64,000 nucleotides of DNA from Pseudoalteromonas rubra (GCF_000967655.1 NZ_JXYA01000038.1:49851-113850); one strand, 5' to 3'. Numbered from the stretch's first letter, positions 35,673 to 45,313 are shown. Notes: generated by a model not told the origin, from the letters alone. Numbers and translations are program-made.

Positions 35673-36704
35673 TTATCTGGGTAACTGGATAAACGCGCTG
35701 GTGCCTTCATCGGACGAGACAAGCTTAAACGTGGCGGCGTTTTGATAGTGCAGTGTGAGGGTTTCTTGTGTAATACGTAGTCCTTCGCCTGGGATCACCT
35801 GGGTATGTTCAAAAGGCGCGCCTGTATCTTGTACTTCAATCATCAGGCTGTGGGCTTGGGCTTCAACAATGATACTGATATGGCCTTCATGGGCATATGG
35901 GGCAATGCCATACTTAACAGCGTTTTCAACCAGGGGTAACAACAGCAGAGATGGAACCGGTAACTGGTCTAACTCGCTTGGACAATCCAAATCAAACGTG
36001 AGTCGGTCCGCAAACCTTTTTTGTTGTAAAACAAGGTAAAGCTCGACCAGTTTGAGCTCCTGTTCCAGCGCTATAAATTGGTGTTGGGCAAGTTGAATGG
36101 TATGACGCAGTAGGTCGCTGAGGTCGTAAATGAGCACTTTTGCCTTGTGCGGATCTTGGGTCACTTCACTGGCGATCAGGTTAAGGGTGTTAAACAAAAA
36201 GTGCGGGTTAGACTGCATCTTCAGCATTTGTAACTCTGCTTTTTGCGCCTGCAGCTGAGACTGAAAGTGATATGCTTGTTGTTTGAACATCAGCATGACA
36301 GCGATGTAAACAAATGCCTCAAGCAACATAATAATGACGGGCAAAAATGTGACCTGAGAGGCCGTGTTTGCGTTTGGTAACGTGACGATTGGCCCTATCA
36401 GTGCGTACAGCAGGATAATGGAAAAAGGCCTGAGCAACCAAGTATTATGACGAACACCGGCTGGTAAAAACGGCGCACATACCCATTCAAATAGGTTAAA
36501 GAGTAAATAACCGGCACAAAACCCACCCCATATTTTTACGACGACCTGTGCAAACAAAAGAAGCGTGAATTGGTCGAGCAGTAGCAGCACACTGGATAAA
36601 AGTAAGATATTGAGCCCCGGCCAGATCAGTAAAAATATCCAGGCCTGAGTTTGTCTTTTGTTATAAAGCCCGGTCTCGCTCGGTATTGTATGCGCTGAAT
36701 TCAC
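35673..36704 (-). CDS. LytS-type sensor histidine kinase
   Basis: The 343-residue product has about four membrane helices (residues about 20-140), a coiled linker and the His_kinase (PF06580) region with SNPHFLFNTLNLI, where the histidine is phosphorylated, and an ATPase domain with N-box PLVENAVKYGIAP and a G-box GEGLRI. It lacks periplasmic sensory bulk, so it senses within or near the membrane. The start is a GTG; GGAA lies about eight bases upstream. It pairs with the LytTR response regulator. Confidence 0.9.
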   Translation of the reverse strand: MNSAHTIPSETGLYNKRQTQAWIFLLIWPGLNILLLSSVLLLLDQFTLLLFAQVVVKIWGGFCAGYLLFNLFEWVCAPFLPAGVRHNTWLLRPFSIILLYALIGPIVTLPNANTASQVTFLPVIIMLLEAFVYIAVMLMFKQQAYHFQSQLQAQKAELQMLKMQSNPHFLFNTLNLIASEVTQDPHKAKVLIYDLSDLLRHTIQLAQHQFIALEQELKLVELYLVLQQKRFADRLTFDLDCPSELDQLPVPSLLLLPLVENAVKYGIAPYAHEGHISIIVEAQAHSLMIEVQDTGAPFEHTQVIPGEGLRITQETLTLHYQNAATFKLVSSDEGTSAFIQLPR

Positions 36705-36896
36705 TCGGGGTTCCGGCTGTGATTGAGTTGTTCAATGGTACAGGCAATTTTATCCTGATGATATGCCGCCATAGCACCATTGAGACAGACTTTTACACCA
36801 TCTGCGCACAACCGGCTACGTTGCATCCGTTTGCAGTGATATTCCTATGCCTCAACACGATAAGCAATAGTTATCTGATACATAAGGAAAACAAAG

Positions 36897-38762
36897 ATGG
36901 TTCACAACTCACTAACAACACAATTTAAGCTAAAGCAGACCGTTGTCACGTTGCGCAAGGCCATTGGGGTCTGCCTGTTAAGCAGCATTTTGGTTGCGTG
37001 TAGCGATAGCGACGATGAACAAAGCAGTGCAGAAACAACAGATACTCAAGACACCCACTCAGAAACAAAGCCTACGGAAACAAAACCAGCCTCCGGCCCA
37101 CTAAGTGACGCGTGTTTACAGGCTGATATTACTACGTCAACTACCTCTAAAGGGGTTGAGTTTGTCACTACCCCGGATGCCTGCTTTGACGATTTACCAG
37201 GCTACGACTTTGCAGCACATTACCTCGAGATAGAAGGGCTTAGACTGCACTATGTAGATGAAGGGCCACAAAATGGCGAAGTAGTGCTGATGTTGCACGG
37301 CCAGCCAAGTTGGTCTTATCTATATCGTAAAATGATCCCTATTCTGGCCGATGCAGGTTATCGGGTAATTGCGCTTGATAATATGGGGATGGGTAAGTCG
37401 GATAAGCCACTCAATGTTGCCGTACATCAATATGAACACCATGTGTCGTGGACAAAGGCGTTTATCAACAAGCTGCAACTCACTGACATTAATTTATTTG
37501 TGCAAGACTGGGGCAGCCTTATCGGACTTAGAGTAGCTGGTAATATGTCTGAGCGTTTTGCCAGAATCGTGGTGGCAAACGGTGATATGCCAGTTATTCC
37601 AACTGGTAGCAACCCGTATCAATTGCCAAGCTTTGAAATTGACGCGGCGCTTACAATGGATGCCAGTACATTTTTTGATACACGTTCGCGTGATCGTGTT
37701 GAAGGGTTTCAGCAGTGGATTGATTACGCGGCCAGTGTACCAGAGCTGATGGCGGGTGATGTGGTGCAAAAGCTCTCGGCGATAGAGTTGAGTGACGCGG
37801 AGGTAAAAGCTTACAACGCGCCTTATCCAAATGTGCAGTATAAAGCTGCGATCCGCGCGTTTCCTTCCATGCTCTCTGGTATAGAGATGCAAACGTTACC
37901 GGCATGGCAAACTTTAGGCGCCTATCATAATCCGTTTATGTTTAATGGTGGCGAATATGATAAAGGACTAGGTAGTGAGGCCAATCAGCGTAAATGGGTT
38001 AACCATGTTCCTGGCGCTGAAGACTCAGAGCACAGGCGCTTTCAGGCTGGTCACTTTATTCAAGATGATGTAGGTGAGGAGTTGGCACTGCACTTTTTAA
38101 GCTTTATGCAAACAACCACGCCACAAGCGCCGCTGGTAACTGGCGGGCCAAGCTACAATATGCGTTACTGTGAGATCCTATTGCCTTATCTGCAAGATGA
38201 CAGGGTAGTGGCGCAGGTGTGGGGCACGCCGGGTGTTGATATGTGTCAGCAGTCGCAGTGGGAGGCAATCGATTTTGAAGACGTTGCTGCACAATACGGT
38301 GCACTGAGTGCCATTCCTAACGGTCCGCGCTTTTTTGTGGTTGATGAAAGTCGTGGTGGAGACATCATAACGCTGGACCCGGACACGCAGGTTCGTCAAT
38401 TCGGCGATGTAAAAATGCGCTTATTAACGACGGCTGACATAAGTACCGCGCAGGGAGAACAAGTTCCTTACGTAGCGGGAGAAGTCTCAAGAAACAATAC
38501 CTGGCACTTTTACAAAGGGCGACGCATCTATGAAATTACCGATAACACAGGGCAAGCCTATGTGATGCAGTCATTTAGCCGTATTTCGGACCCTTCATTG
38601 CAAATGGATGATTTGGCGCATTTAGGAGACAGGCTTAACTTGCCTGAAGGCTGGCACTTTTCAAGCCGAATCCTGACTGAGTCGCTTGATATGACGCCTG
38701 TTGACGGCATTGCTTTTGTATTACAGGATGAATTGGGCAATAGCTATCAGCTTGCACAGTAG
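36897..38762 (+). CDS. Lipoprotein with haloalkane-dehalogenase-like domain and unknown C-terminal domain
   Basis: The 621-residue product has a lipoprotein signal (lipobox LVAC, Cys35), a low-complexity Thr/Glu/Ser linker (36-75), an alpha/beta hydrolase (about 105-405) and an extra C-terminal domain (about 410-621). The hydrolase resembles haloalkane dehalogenases: HGQPSWSY oxyanion loop (134-141), nucleophile Asp204 in VQDWGS, probable acid Asp355 in GGEYDKG, and His386 in AGHFIQDD, matching the DhlA pattern. A cap domain lies between. The C-terminal domain has no family I recognise. Known dehalogenases are mostly cytoplasmic or periplasmic and about 300 residues, so the lipid anchor and extension are unusual. 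Dehalogenation itself is inferred; epoxide or other hydrolysis is possible. AAGGAAA precedes the ATG. Confidence 0.8.
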   Translation: MVHNSLTTQFKLKQTVVTLRKAIGVCLLSSILVACSDSDDEQSSAETTDTQDTHSETKPTETKPASGPLSDACLQADITTSTTSKGVEFVTTPDACFDDLPGYDFAAHYLEIEGLRLHYVDEGPQNGEVVLMLHGQPSWSYLYRKMIPILADAGYRVIALDNMGMGKSDKPLNVAVHQYEHHVSWTKAFINKLQLTDINLFVQDWGSLIGLRVAGNMSERFARIVVANGDMPVIPTGSNPYQLPSFEIDAALTMDASTFFDTRSRDRVEGFQQWIDYAASVPELMAGDVVQKLSAIELSDAEVKAYNAPYPNVQYKAAIRAFPSMLSGIEMQTLPAWQTLGAYHNPFMFNGGEYDKGLGSEANQRKWVNHVPGAEDSEHRRFQAGHFIQDDVGEELALHFLSFMQTTTPQAPLVTGGPSYNMRYCEILLPYLQDDRVVAQVWGTPGVDMCQQSQWEAIDFEDVAAQYGALSAIPNGPRFFVVDESRGGDIITLDPDTQVRQFGDVKMRLLTTADISTAQGEQVPYVAGEVSRNNTWHFYKGRRIYEITDNTGQAYVMQSFSRISDPSLQMDDLAHLGDRLNLPEGWHFSSRILTESLDMTPVDGIAFVLQDELGNSYQLAQ

Positions 38763-38796
38763 TCACCTCAGTCATCTCTTGAAAGTGAGAGGTGAC
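38762..38796 (+). terminator. Hairpin at the stop of the dehalogenase-like gene
   Basis: GTCACCTC and GAGGTGAC form an eight-base-pair stem starting at the last base of the stop codon. No T-tract follows. Confidence 0.4.
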
Positions 38797-38978
38797 CACT
38801 CGCTCAACATGTGTGAACTTCTCTCTGCGCTGCAGCACGGTTGTAGTTTAGGGTGAAGTTCCACATAATGATGTTGCTAAATTTGGAACGGTCATGTTGC
38901 GCGTGTTTGCCAAACTCACATGTATAAGGAAGCCAATAGTATGATACCTAAGTACTTATTATGCTTAATAAGGGCGAT

Positions 38979-39428
38979 ATGAACCGTTTTATTGATACCA
39001 GAGAGCTTAAAGTGCTCATTTTTATTCCGCTACTTGTTTACTTCTTTTATGCAATTGCAGAGGTTTTCTTCTGGATAGCGGTATTTGACTTTATGTATAC
39101 CAATAATTTTACAGAAGCTGAAATGGATGAGGCAATTATTAGCTCTCCACTAGTCATTGGTGGCCTCCTGTTAATAATTGGCTTTTTCAATACGCTCACT
39201 GCTTATCTAGTGGCAGGCTATCTGAAAGGCACTTTCTTAAAGTCAGCGGTGTTGACAATTATTGTGGTAGAGGTGATTGATCTGCTTGTCATATATGTTT
39301 TGCCGTCAGATGATTCAGTCTTTCCGCTGTGGCGAGATATGGTCTTTTTCGCTGTTGGCTGGGGAGCGATTGTACTTGGCGCATGGGCAGCGTGTTGTAA
39401 GCGTGAACGACAAGCCAAACTGAGTTGA
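38979..39428 (+). CDS. Hypothetical four-helix membrane protein
   Basis: I chose ATG 38979, with AAGGG five to six bases upstream; an in-frame ATG at 38961 lacks such a site. The 149-residue product has four hydrophobic segments and ends in a cytoplasmic CCKRERQAKLS tail. The second helix contains a glycine-rich GGLLLIIGFF. I recognise no family. It stands alone. Confidence 0.6.
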   Translation: MNRFIDTRELKVLIFIPLLVYFFYAIAEVFFWIAVFDFMYTNNFTEAEMDEAIISSPLVIGGLLLIIGFFNTLTAYLVAGYLKGTFLKSAVLTIIVVEVIDLLVIYVLPSDDSVFPLWRDMVFFAVGWGAIVLGAWAACCKRERQAKLS

Positions 39429-39635
39429 GGCAACTCAAAGTATTGGGCGTGGCTACCAGCTTGCTTTATTTTAACTTAGACTAGCTTGTCAGGACCAATA
39501 CTCAGCTCTTGTGCTATACCAGTTGCTAATCATTACATTTTGGATGAAGAGCACCCTTTCTTCCGGGAGATATATTCTTTGCTCCTTGCTGCACGCAGGG
39601 CATTTCGAAAATAAAGCTCGTCACCAGTAATAAGT

Positions 39636-39668
39636 AAAAAAGGGTGCAAATAATGCTGACCTGCACCC
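39636..39668 (-). terminator. Rho-independent terminator of the lipoprotein-peptidase gene
   Basis: On the minus strand GGGTGCA-N13-TGCACCC followed by a run of T lies ten bases after the stop at 39678. Confidence 0.85.
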
Positions 39669-39677
39669 CAGGCTTTT

Positions 39678-42080
39678 CTAGAGCTTAAAGCTTTCCACCA
39701 GTTTGATAGGCTCTCCGTCTACGTCCAATACGGCGACGATCTTCAGTACTCCGTTTTTGAGCTCTTCAGACTGGCGCAAGTGTGGTTGCCAGTGCTTTTT
39801 CTCATAGGGAGAAATGCTGATGTCCTGCTCCCAAAGCGCAGGCTGAGCTGCCGGGCTTTGGTAGGGAAGGAATTGTACCGACAGTTTCCCATGGGTGTCG
39901 CCGGAATAGGGTCCGGTCAGACTGATCTCCAGATCTGAGTTGCCTTTGCTAAGCTGGGCACTTAAATACACGCCATCAAAGCGCTGGTTTTCCAAAGTGA
40001 TCTGACCCGTCTGCGTTAGGCCTTGCCAGCTAAGGGTGTAGTCTGCTTGGTTCTGGCTTACCGACAAAGGCAGTTTGTGTCTACCTGGCGGCAAAGAGTA
40101 GGCTTTGCCGCTCTGAAGCTTAACTTCGCCAGTTTGCTGGCTGGGGTTATGTGCTGAAATAAAAGGGTCATCACCGTCAAACCGCAATGCCAGTTCGATG
40201 CCGCTGAGCGAATACAGTGCGTCATCAGAGAGCTGTTGTTGCCAACTTTCCAGCATGCTTTGTAAGTTCGTGCTCAGTGCACCGTGCAGGCTCTGATCGG
40301 TTTGTTTTGCCAGATGAGTGGCCAATGTGGCCATACAATTCGGGAGTTGCGCCGAAAATGCGACACAGGTATTGAAGGCTCTGTGTGCCAGATTTGCACC
40401 TGCAAAGTACCAGGGGTTAGCAGTGGCTAGTTCCAGTTCTGGTACTTTATAGGTATGACCATACAGATAAGGCGTAACCGTATGATTCATGTTGCGACCC
40501 AGCAGGGCGACGTGTTGAAAGTTGATTGCATTCAATACGTTGTCAGGCAGTGTAAAGGTAACGGTTTGTGTGTTGCCAGCTGATTTGAGCTCAATTTCCA
40601 GCCCTGAACCTGTGTTACGCAAATTGATTCCCAGTTGCAAGGTTTGCTCTAAACTATTGAGAATTGAAGGTGTGAGTGCAACTTCCTGTGTGGTGCCGCT
40701 GGTTGTGTCAATGACGGATAGTCGCGTGCCATCTGTAAGCAGTACTTGCAACATCTGATCCTGAGTAAAGTCAGCTTTTTCAGTCAATCCAGCACGTTGG
40801 GCAAGGCTGTCTTTGCTAAGTTTGGTTAGCAAGCCGATACCTATGTCACCCCGGGTCCTTTGCTCTGGTTGCAGTGACAATAAAGCCGAGAATGACTCTT
40901 TGTTAAGCGGGTTAATCGCAGGGTGTGGGTCAGGTGCCGGAAAATCTAAGACCGGATGGGTGGCGTCATCCGTTGGGGTAATGTCCAGCCGTTGCAGGTT
41001 TTTGTCGTCATTGCTGCGCAACCAGTAGCCAGCGCCATTTTGCTCCCATGGCCCTCGCACAATATTAAAGCTCGGCTGGGCAGATTTCACGAACTGGGCA
41101 AAGTCGCGCTCTAACTGAGGCCAATCAGCAAAGGTGCGCTTGAGTAATTTATTGGCCGTGGGCAAAGTGGCGTCAGAGTCCGGGTTTAGTGCCATCAGCG
41201 TGCGCAGGTAGCGTTTAAAATACTGATAACGTAAAGGATCGCTTAATAAAAAATGCACAATAAAAAAGTTAAGGCCACGGTGTAATTGTGGATCATCATT
41301 AATTTGTTCAAAGCTGGGCTGTGCATTCTCATAATATTGTGTCAGCCCAAGTGACTGATAATTCATTGGCGCACGGTCGAACACCATCACTCTGAGCTGC
41401 TTTTTATCGCTGTCATAGGTATGACTGGCAATGGCATCGGCCATGCCTTCTGTGATCCAGTTGGGTGCCCAGGTTGAGTGGCCATTCAGCGCCATATGAA
41501 AGGCATGCATGGTTTCGTGGATCACGATATAACGCTGATGGTGGTGCCTGTGGCTGGGGAAGCTATATCCGGCCCGGTTATAGTACATGGTTTCACCGCC
41601 GGCCGTTTTGTGTACGCCGCGCAGAAAACCGTCGTCCAGCATGGCTTCACGCACCCGCTCACGAGAGCTGCCATACACCACTGCAATTCGTTGCTTGTCT
41701 ATATTGGCAGGCGCCATACCGAACAGCTCTACATAGTGGGGATAAGACATCTCAAGCAACTCAAGATACAGCCGCACTTTGTCCTCACTCAGGTCACTTT
41801 TCAGTGCAAAGTGCTTGCTTACCCACCAGTTATAGCCGCGACTGTTGGTAATTTTTCCTTCGCTGTAGGTGCGCGGAATTTGCTTACCTATATAAGTAAT
41901 GTCGATATGATTCAACGTACTGACTCTGCCGGCAACGTCAATATCAACGCGCATCTGGGCCGGGCTTGGAATGGGCTGTGAAACCTGTTCTGACTGTTGT
42001 GCAGTGTGTTGCTGCCTCACACCTTCCGTCGACTGACATCCGCTCAGCAGTGCCAGCGCAATTAAACTCATGCGTAACAT
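39678..42080 (-). CDS. Lipoprotein gluzincin-type metallopeptidase
   Basis: The 800-residue product has a lipobox LSGC (Cys15). A zinc peptidase motif HETMH lies at 188-192, and a probable third ligand Glu211 in WITEGMADAIASH, giving the gluzincin spacing. A region around residues 400-470 (IGIGLLTKLSKDSLAQRAGL) resembles a PDZ domain, and the C-terminal 250 residues are beta-rich. It probably sits on the inner face of the outer membrane or outside and degrades peptides or proteins. It diverges from a POT transporter over a 66-base gap, suggesting shared control. Confidence 0.78.
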   Translation of the reverse strand: MLRMSLIALALLSGCQSTEGVRQQHTAQQSEQVSQPIPSPAQMRVDIDVAGRVSTLNHIDITYIGKQIPRTYSEGKITNSRGYNWWVSKHFALKSDLSEDKVRLYLELLEMSYPHYVELFGMAPANIDKQRIAVVYGSSRERVREAMLDDGFLRGVHKTAGGETMYYNRAGYSFPSHRHHHQRYIVIHETMHAFHMALNGHSTWAPNWITEGMADAIASHTYDSDKKQLRVMVFDRAPMNYQSLGLTQYYENAQPSFEQINDDPQLHRGLNFFIVHFLLSDPLRYQYFKRYLRTLMALNPDSDATLPTANKLLKRTFADWPQLERDFAQFVKSAQPSFNIVRGPWEQNGAGYWLRSNDDKNLQRLDITPTDDATHPVLDFPAPDPHPAINPLNKESFSALLSLQPEQRTRGDIGIGLLTKLSKDSLAQRAGLTEKADFTQDQMLQVLLTDGTRLSVIDTTSGTTQEVALTPSILNSLEQTLQLGINLRNTGSGLEIELKSAGNTQTVTFTLPDNVLNAINFQHVALLGRNMNHTVTPYLYGHTYKVPELELATANPWYFAGANLAHRAFNTCVAFSAQLPNCMATLATHLAKQTDQSLHGALSTNLQSMLESWQQQLSDDALYSLSGIELALRFDGDDPFISAHNPSQQTGEVKLQSGKAYSLPPGRHKLPLSVSQNQADYTLSWQGLTQTGQITLENQRFDGVYLSAQLSKGNSDLEISLTGPYSGDTHGKLSVQFLPYQSPAAQPALWEQDISISPYEKKHWQPHLRQSEELKNGVLKIVAVLDVDGEPIKLVESFKL

Positions 42081-42111
42081 TTTGACTTTCTCTTATTTGT
42101 GTTTTATGTAT

Positions 42112-42123
42112 ATTGTATACAAT
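42112..42123. promoter_or_regulatory. Palindromic operator candidate, ATTGTATACAAT
   Basis: A perfect 12-base palindrome lies in the 66-base gap between divergent peptidase and POT transporter starts. TTGTATACAA-type sites are typical of GntR/FCD regulators, but the regulator is unknown. TATTGTATAC may also supply the -10 elements. Confidence 0.45.
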
Positions 42124-42146
42124 AATAATCAATAGGATCTAAGTCA

Positions 42147-43919
42147 ATGTCTATAAGTTCACCGTCCGGTCACTCCAGCGCCGGGGCGCAAACTGTGAAT
42201 ACCCAAAAAGCGGGATTCAGCCGCGCTTTTTATGTCGCAAATTTGATGGAAATATTCGAACGACTAGCCTGGTATGGCTTTTTCGCCGTCTCGTCTGTGT
42301 ATATGACAACACCCAGCGCACAAGGGGGCGTCGGTTTTACCGATCTGGAGCGTGGCGCTGTGCAGGGGATCATTCCCTTTTTTTTATATCTGCTGCCTGT
42401 GCTAACAGGGGCGCTGGGCGATCAGCTAGGCTACCGGAAAATGTTTTTACTGTCGTTTGCTATTATGGCGCCCGGTTATTATTTGCTGGGACAGGCACAA
42501 AGTTTCTGGCCGTTTTTTGCCGCGCTGAGCCTGGTTGCGCTGGGAGCGGCGTGTTTTAAACCGGTTGTCGTCGGCACCATTTCTCATAGCACCAATGACA
42601 GCAATCGTGGCCTGGGTTTTGGCATTTTTTATACTATGGTGAACATAGGCGGGTTTCTGGGCCCGCTACTTGCCGGGGCGCTCAGAGCCATCAGCTGGGA
42701 TGCGGTGTTTATGATGTCGGCCTGCTGGATCCTGATCAACTTTATTCCTGTTTTGTGGTTTTACCGCGACCCGCCCAGCCTTAAGCGTGAAAAAGCTCCG
42801 CTGGGTAATGTACTGAAAGAAGCCCAGTCGGTCTTAGGTAATGGCCGTTTTGCACTAACCTTGTTAGTTGCCGTTGTCTTGCTGATGTGCTCCGGCGTTG
42901 AGGTGCTGAGCTACGGACAGGCGTTTACGCTGATTGGAGTGTGGCTGGTGGCTAACCTGATCTGGGATCGCATTGCAAACAAAGTGACGTGGGCAAACAT
43001 ACCCTGGTGGGCACAACCAATGCGGATCAGCAATGTGCGCTTTGCACTCTATCTGGCCATCATTGCCGGGTTCTGGACTGTGTATAACCAGCTGTTTTAC
43101 ACTTTGCCCTTGTTTATTCGAGATTATGTGGACACCCGCGACTTACTGAACTTTATCGCTTTCTTTGGCGAAGATGCCGTCGCATTCTTTGCATATGTTG
43201 ATAGTAGTCAGCTGCAAAGTGCAATTCAGGCACTGCACGCCCAGTTGCATGAAGGCACTCAGCCAACCGCCGAAGCACTGCGATTGCAGTGGGTACACCT
43301 CAAAGTCAATGTGCCAGTCGCAGAACTCAACGCCCTGATGGCACAATTGTCGGCATCGGTAATGCTGTCAAGCGCGCAGCTTCAGCACCTTACTAATGAG
43401 TTATTGATATATCGGCAGATCAACCCTGAGTATCTGATCAATCTGGATTTTGCGGCCATTGTACTGTTACAGATCCTGGTTAGTTACTTGTGTCAGCGGA
43501 TCAAGCCATTTTATGTTTTGACCGCCGGGTTAGTGGTGATGTGTGGTGCGTTTGGGTTGATGGCCACAGAGCTGACTGCAACAGGAGGGGCATTGATAGC
43601 GACCGTGATCTTGCTGATTGCACTGGGTGAAATGCTGACCTCTCCGAAGAGCCAGGAATATGTCGCCAGCATTGCGCCACCATCTCAGGCGGCTTTATAT
43701 ATGGGTTACTATTTTGTTTCTATGGCGCTGGGTTTTCTGTTTGCCGGGTTTTTATCAGGCTGGAGCTATGCCACTTTGGTACAGCAGCAAAACCGACCCG
43801 ATTTAATGTGGGCATTGTTCGGTGCGCTTGCCTTAGTGACCGCCATCGCCTTGTTCTTGTTTAATCGTTACCTGATCCAAAAGTCAGCGCTGCAAGCACC
43901 AACAGAGCAGACTGCATAA
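42147..43919 (+). CDS. POT-family (proton-coupled oligopeptide) transporter
   Basis: The 590-residue product has at least twelve membrane helices and the POT hallmark EIFERLAWYGFFAV near residue 35, equivalent to ExxERxxYY. The second motif resembles GxxADxxxG: FLLPVLTGALGDQLGYRKM. A soluble stretch of about 100 residues, rich in Ala, Gln and Leu (about residues 330-430), interrupts the usual helix spacing, longer than in common peptide transporters. It imports small peptides with protons. Its divergence from a lipoprotein peptidase and an amidohydrolase 3' suggests a peptide-use block. Confidence 0.85.
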   Translation: MSISSPSGHSSAGAQTVNTQKAGFSRAFYVANLMEIFERLAWYGFFAVSSVYMTTPSAQGGVGFTDLERGAVQGIIPFFLYLLPVLTGALGDQLGYRKMFLLSFAIMAPGYYLLGQAQSFWPFFAALSLVALGAACFKPVVVGTISHSTNDSNRGLGFGIFYTMVNIGGFLGPLLAGALRAISWDAVFMMSACWILINFIPVLWFYRDPPSLKREKAPLGNVLKEAQSVLGNGRFALTLLVAVVLLMCSGVEVLSYGQAFTLIGVWLVANLIWDRIANKVTWANIPWWAQPMRISNVRFALYLAIIAGFWTVYNQLFYTLPLFIRDYVDTRDLLNFIAFFGEDAVAFFAYVDSSQLQSAIQALHAQLHEGTQPTAEALRLQWVHLKVNVPVAELNALMAQLSASVMLSSAQLQHLTNELLIYRQINPEYLINLDFAAIVLLQILVSYLCQRIKPFYVLTAGLVVMCGAFGLMATELTATGGALIATVILLIALGEMLTSPKSQEYVASIAPPSQAALYMGYYFVSMALGFLFAGFLSGWSYATLVQQQNRPDLMWALFGALALVTAIALFLFNRYLIQKSALQAPTEQTA

Positions 43920-44033
43920 CCATGGGTGCAGGTTCGAAACTTTTACGGGGAACACTTAGTCGCACATTGGTTGCCTTTGTCAGCTTGCCGTGGCTAGACT
44001 GGGGAGACTAATTACTACAAAAAAGAAGCGAAT

Positions 44034-45311
44034 ATGTTGAAAACAACTCTGATCAGTGCCGCTGTGCTTATGGCCTGCGGCAATGCTTTTGCCGATACAT
44101 TGGTACTCAATGCGGATGCTGCGCTGGATGTAAAAAGCGGTAAGTTGATCCGTCCGGCCACCGTGGTGGTTGAAGATAACACCATAGTTTCGGTGTCACG
44201 CACCAATCGTAAGGCACACCCGCAAGATGCAACGGTGATTGACCTTGCCGGGCACACTTTGCTGCCAGGCTTATTCGATATGCACGTGCACCTGACCGGA
44301 GATGCACAGGTACATGGTTATAAACGTCTGCAACGCACGGCCCCGCGCTCGGCAATTACCGGTGTGCGAAATGCCAAACGTACGTTGGCAGCCGGGTTTA
44401 CGTCGGTGCGCAACCTGGGGGCACCGGGCTATGCCGACTTGGCACTACGAGATGCAATTTACGACGGTGATGTGCCAGGGCCGCGGATCTTTGCTTCGGG
44501 CCCGGCGCTTGGGATCACCGGTGGACATTGCGATAATAACCTGTTTACTCATGAACATAAGGTGGTAGCAACGGGCGTAGCCGATGGCCCCTGGGCGGTC
44601 AGGCAAAAAGTGCGCGAAAACATCAAATACGGGGTCGATGTCATCAAGTTCTGCGCAACCGGTGGGGTGCTGTCTAAAGGAACGAAGGTTGGGGCGCAAC
44701 AGTATTCTTTTGAAGAAATGCAGGCGCTGGTGGCGGAAGTCCACTTGCGTGGATTAACCGTTGCTGCACATGCACACGGTACCGATGGTATTAAGTCTGC
44801 TGTCCGTGCCGGAGTTGATTCGGTGGAGCATGTTAGCTTTTTAGATGACGAAGCCATTGCGCTTGCCAAAAAGCATGGCACCTACTTTTCCATGGATATC
44901 TATAATACCGAATATATCCTGAGTGAAGGCGAAAAAGCCGGTATTTTACCCGAAAGCCTTGATAAAGAGCGTAAAGTGGGCGGCATGCAGCGCGCCAGCT
45001 TTAGCAAAGCCGTGAAGGCCGGCGTTAACATGGTATTTGGCTCCGATGGTGGCGTTTATCCGCATGGTCAAAATGGTAAGCAGTTCAGCCGTATGGTTAA
45101 ATTTGGTATGAACGAATTGCAGGCACTACAGGCCGCAACCATCAATTCGGCAACCCTGCTCAAAATGCAGGACACGCTAGGCTCTTTGGAGCCGGGTAAG
45201 TTAGCCGACATCATTGCTGTGCCGGGTAATCCGCTGGAAGACATCCAGGTGATGGAATCCGTCACCCTGGTAATTAAAGACGGCAAAGTCGAAGTGGATA
45301 CACGTCAGTAA
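44034..45311 (+). CDS. Exported metal-dependent amidohydrolase (prolidase-like)
   Basis: The 425-residue product has a signal peptide (cleavage near AFA) and the full amidohydrolase set: MHVHLTGD with His84 and His86, the lysine of VIKFCATGG for carboxylation, AAHAHG and SVEHVSF histidines, and the aspartate in FGSDGG. This is typical of the imidazolonepropionase-like branch that includes Xaa-Pro dipeptidases Sgx9260-type and other exported amidohydrolases. It probably cleaves proline-type or other dipeptides in the periplasm. It lies downstream of the POT transporter on the same strand but has its own gap of 114 bases. Confidence 0.85.
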   Translation: MLKTTLISAAVLMACGNAFADTLVLNADAALDVKSGKLIRPATVVVEDNTIVSVSRTNRKAHPQDATVIDLAGHTLLPGLFDMHVHLTGDAQVHGYKRLQRTAPRSAITGVRNAKRTLAAGFTSVRNLGAPGYADLALRDAIYDGDVPGPRIFASGPALGITGGHCDNNLFTHEHKVVATGVADGPWAVRQKVRENIKYGVDVIKFCATGGVLSKGTKVGAQQYSFEEMQALVAEVHLRGLTVAAHAHGTDGIKSAVRAGVDSVEHVSFLDDEAIALAKKHGTYFSMDIYNTEYILSEGEKAGILPESLDKERKVGGMQRASFSKAVKAGVNMVFGSDGGVYPHGQNGKQFSRMVKFGMNELQALQAATINSATLLKMQDTLGSLEPGKLADIIAVPGNPLEDIQVMESVTLVIKDGKVEVDTRQ

Positions 45312-45313
45312 GT

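Noticed and set aside
36705..36896. Small gene in the LytS/lipoprotein divergent gap
   Set aside because: A plus-strand frame starting at 36686 overlaps both the kinase start and the lipoprotein start. It has no ribosome site.
37051..37064. GACACCCACTC in the lipoprotein linker as another dispersed repeat copy
   Set aside because: It is inside a coding Thr/Glu/Ser linker and only about 11 bases match, so chance is likely.
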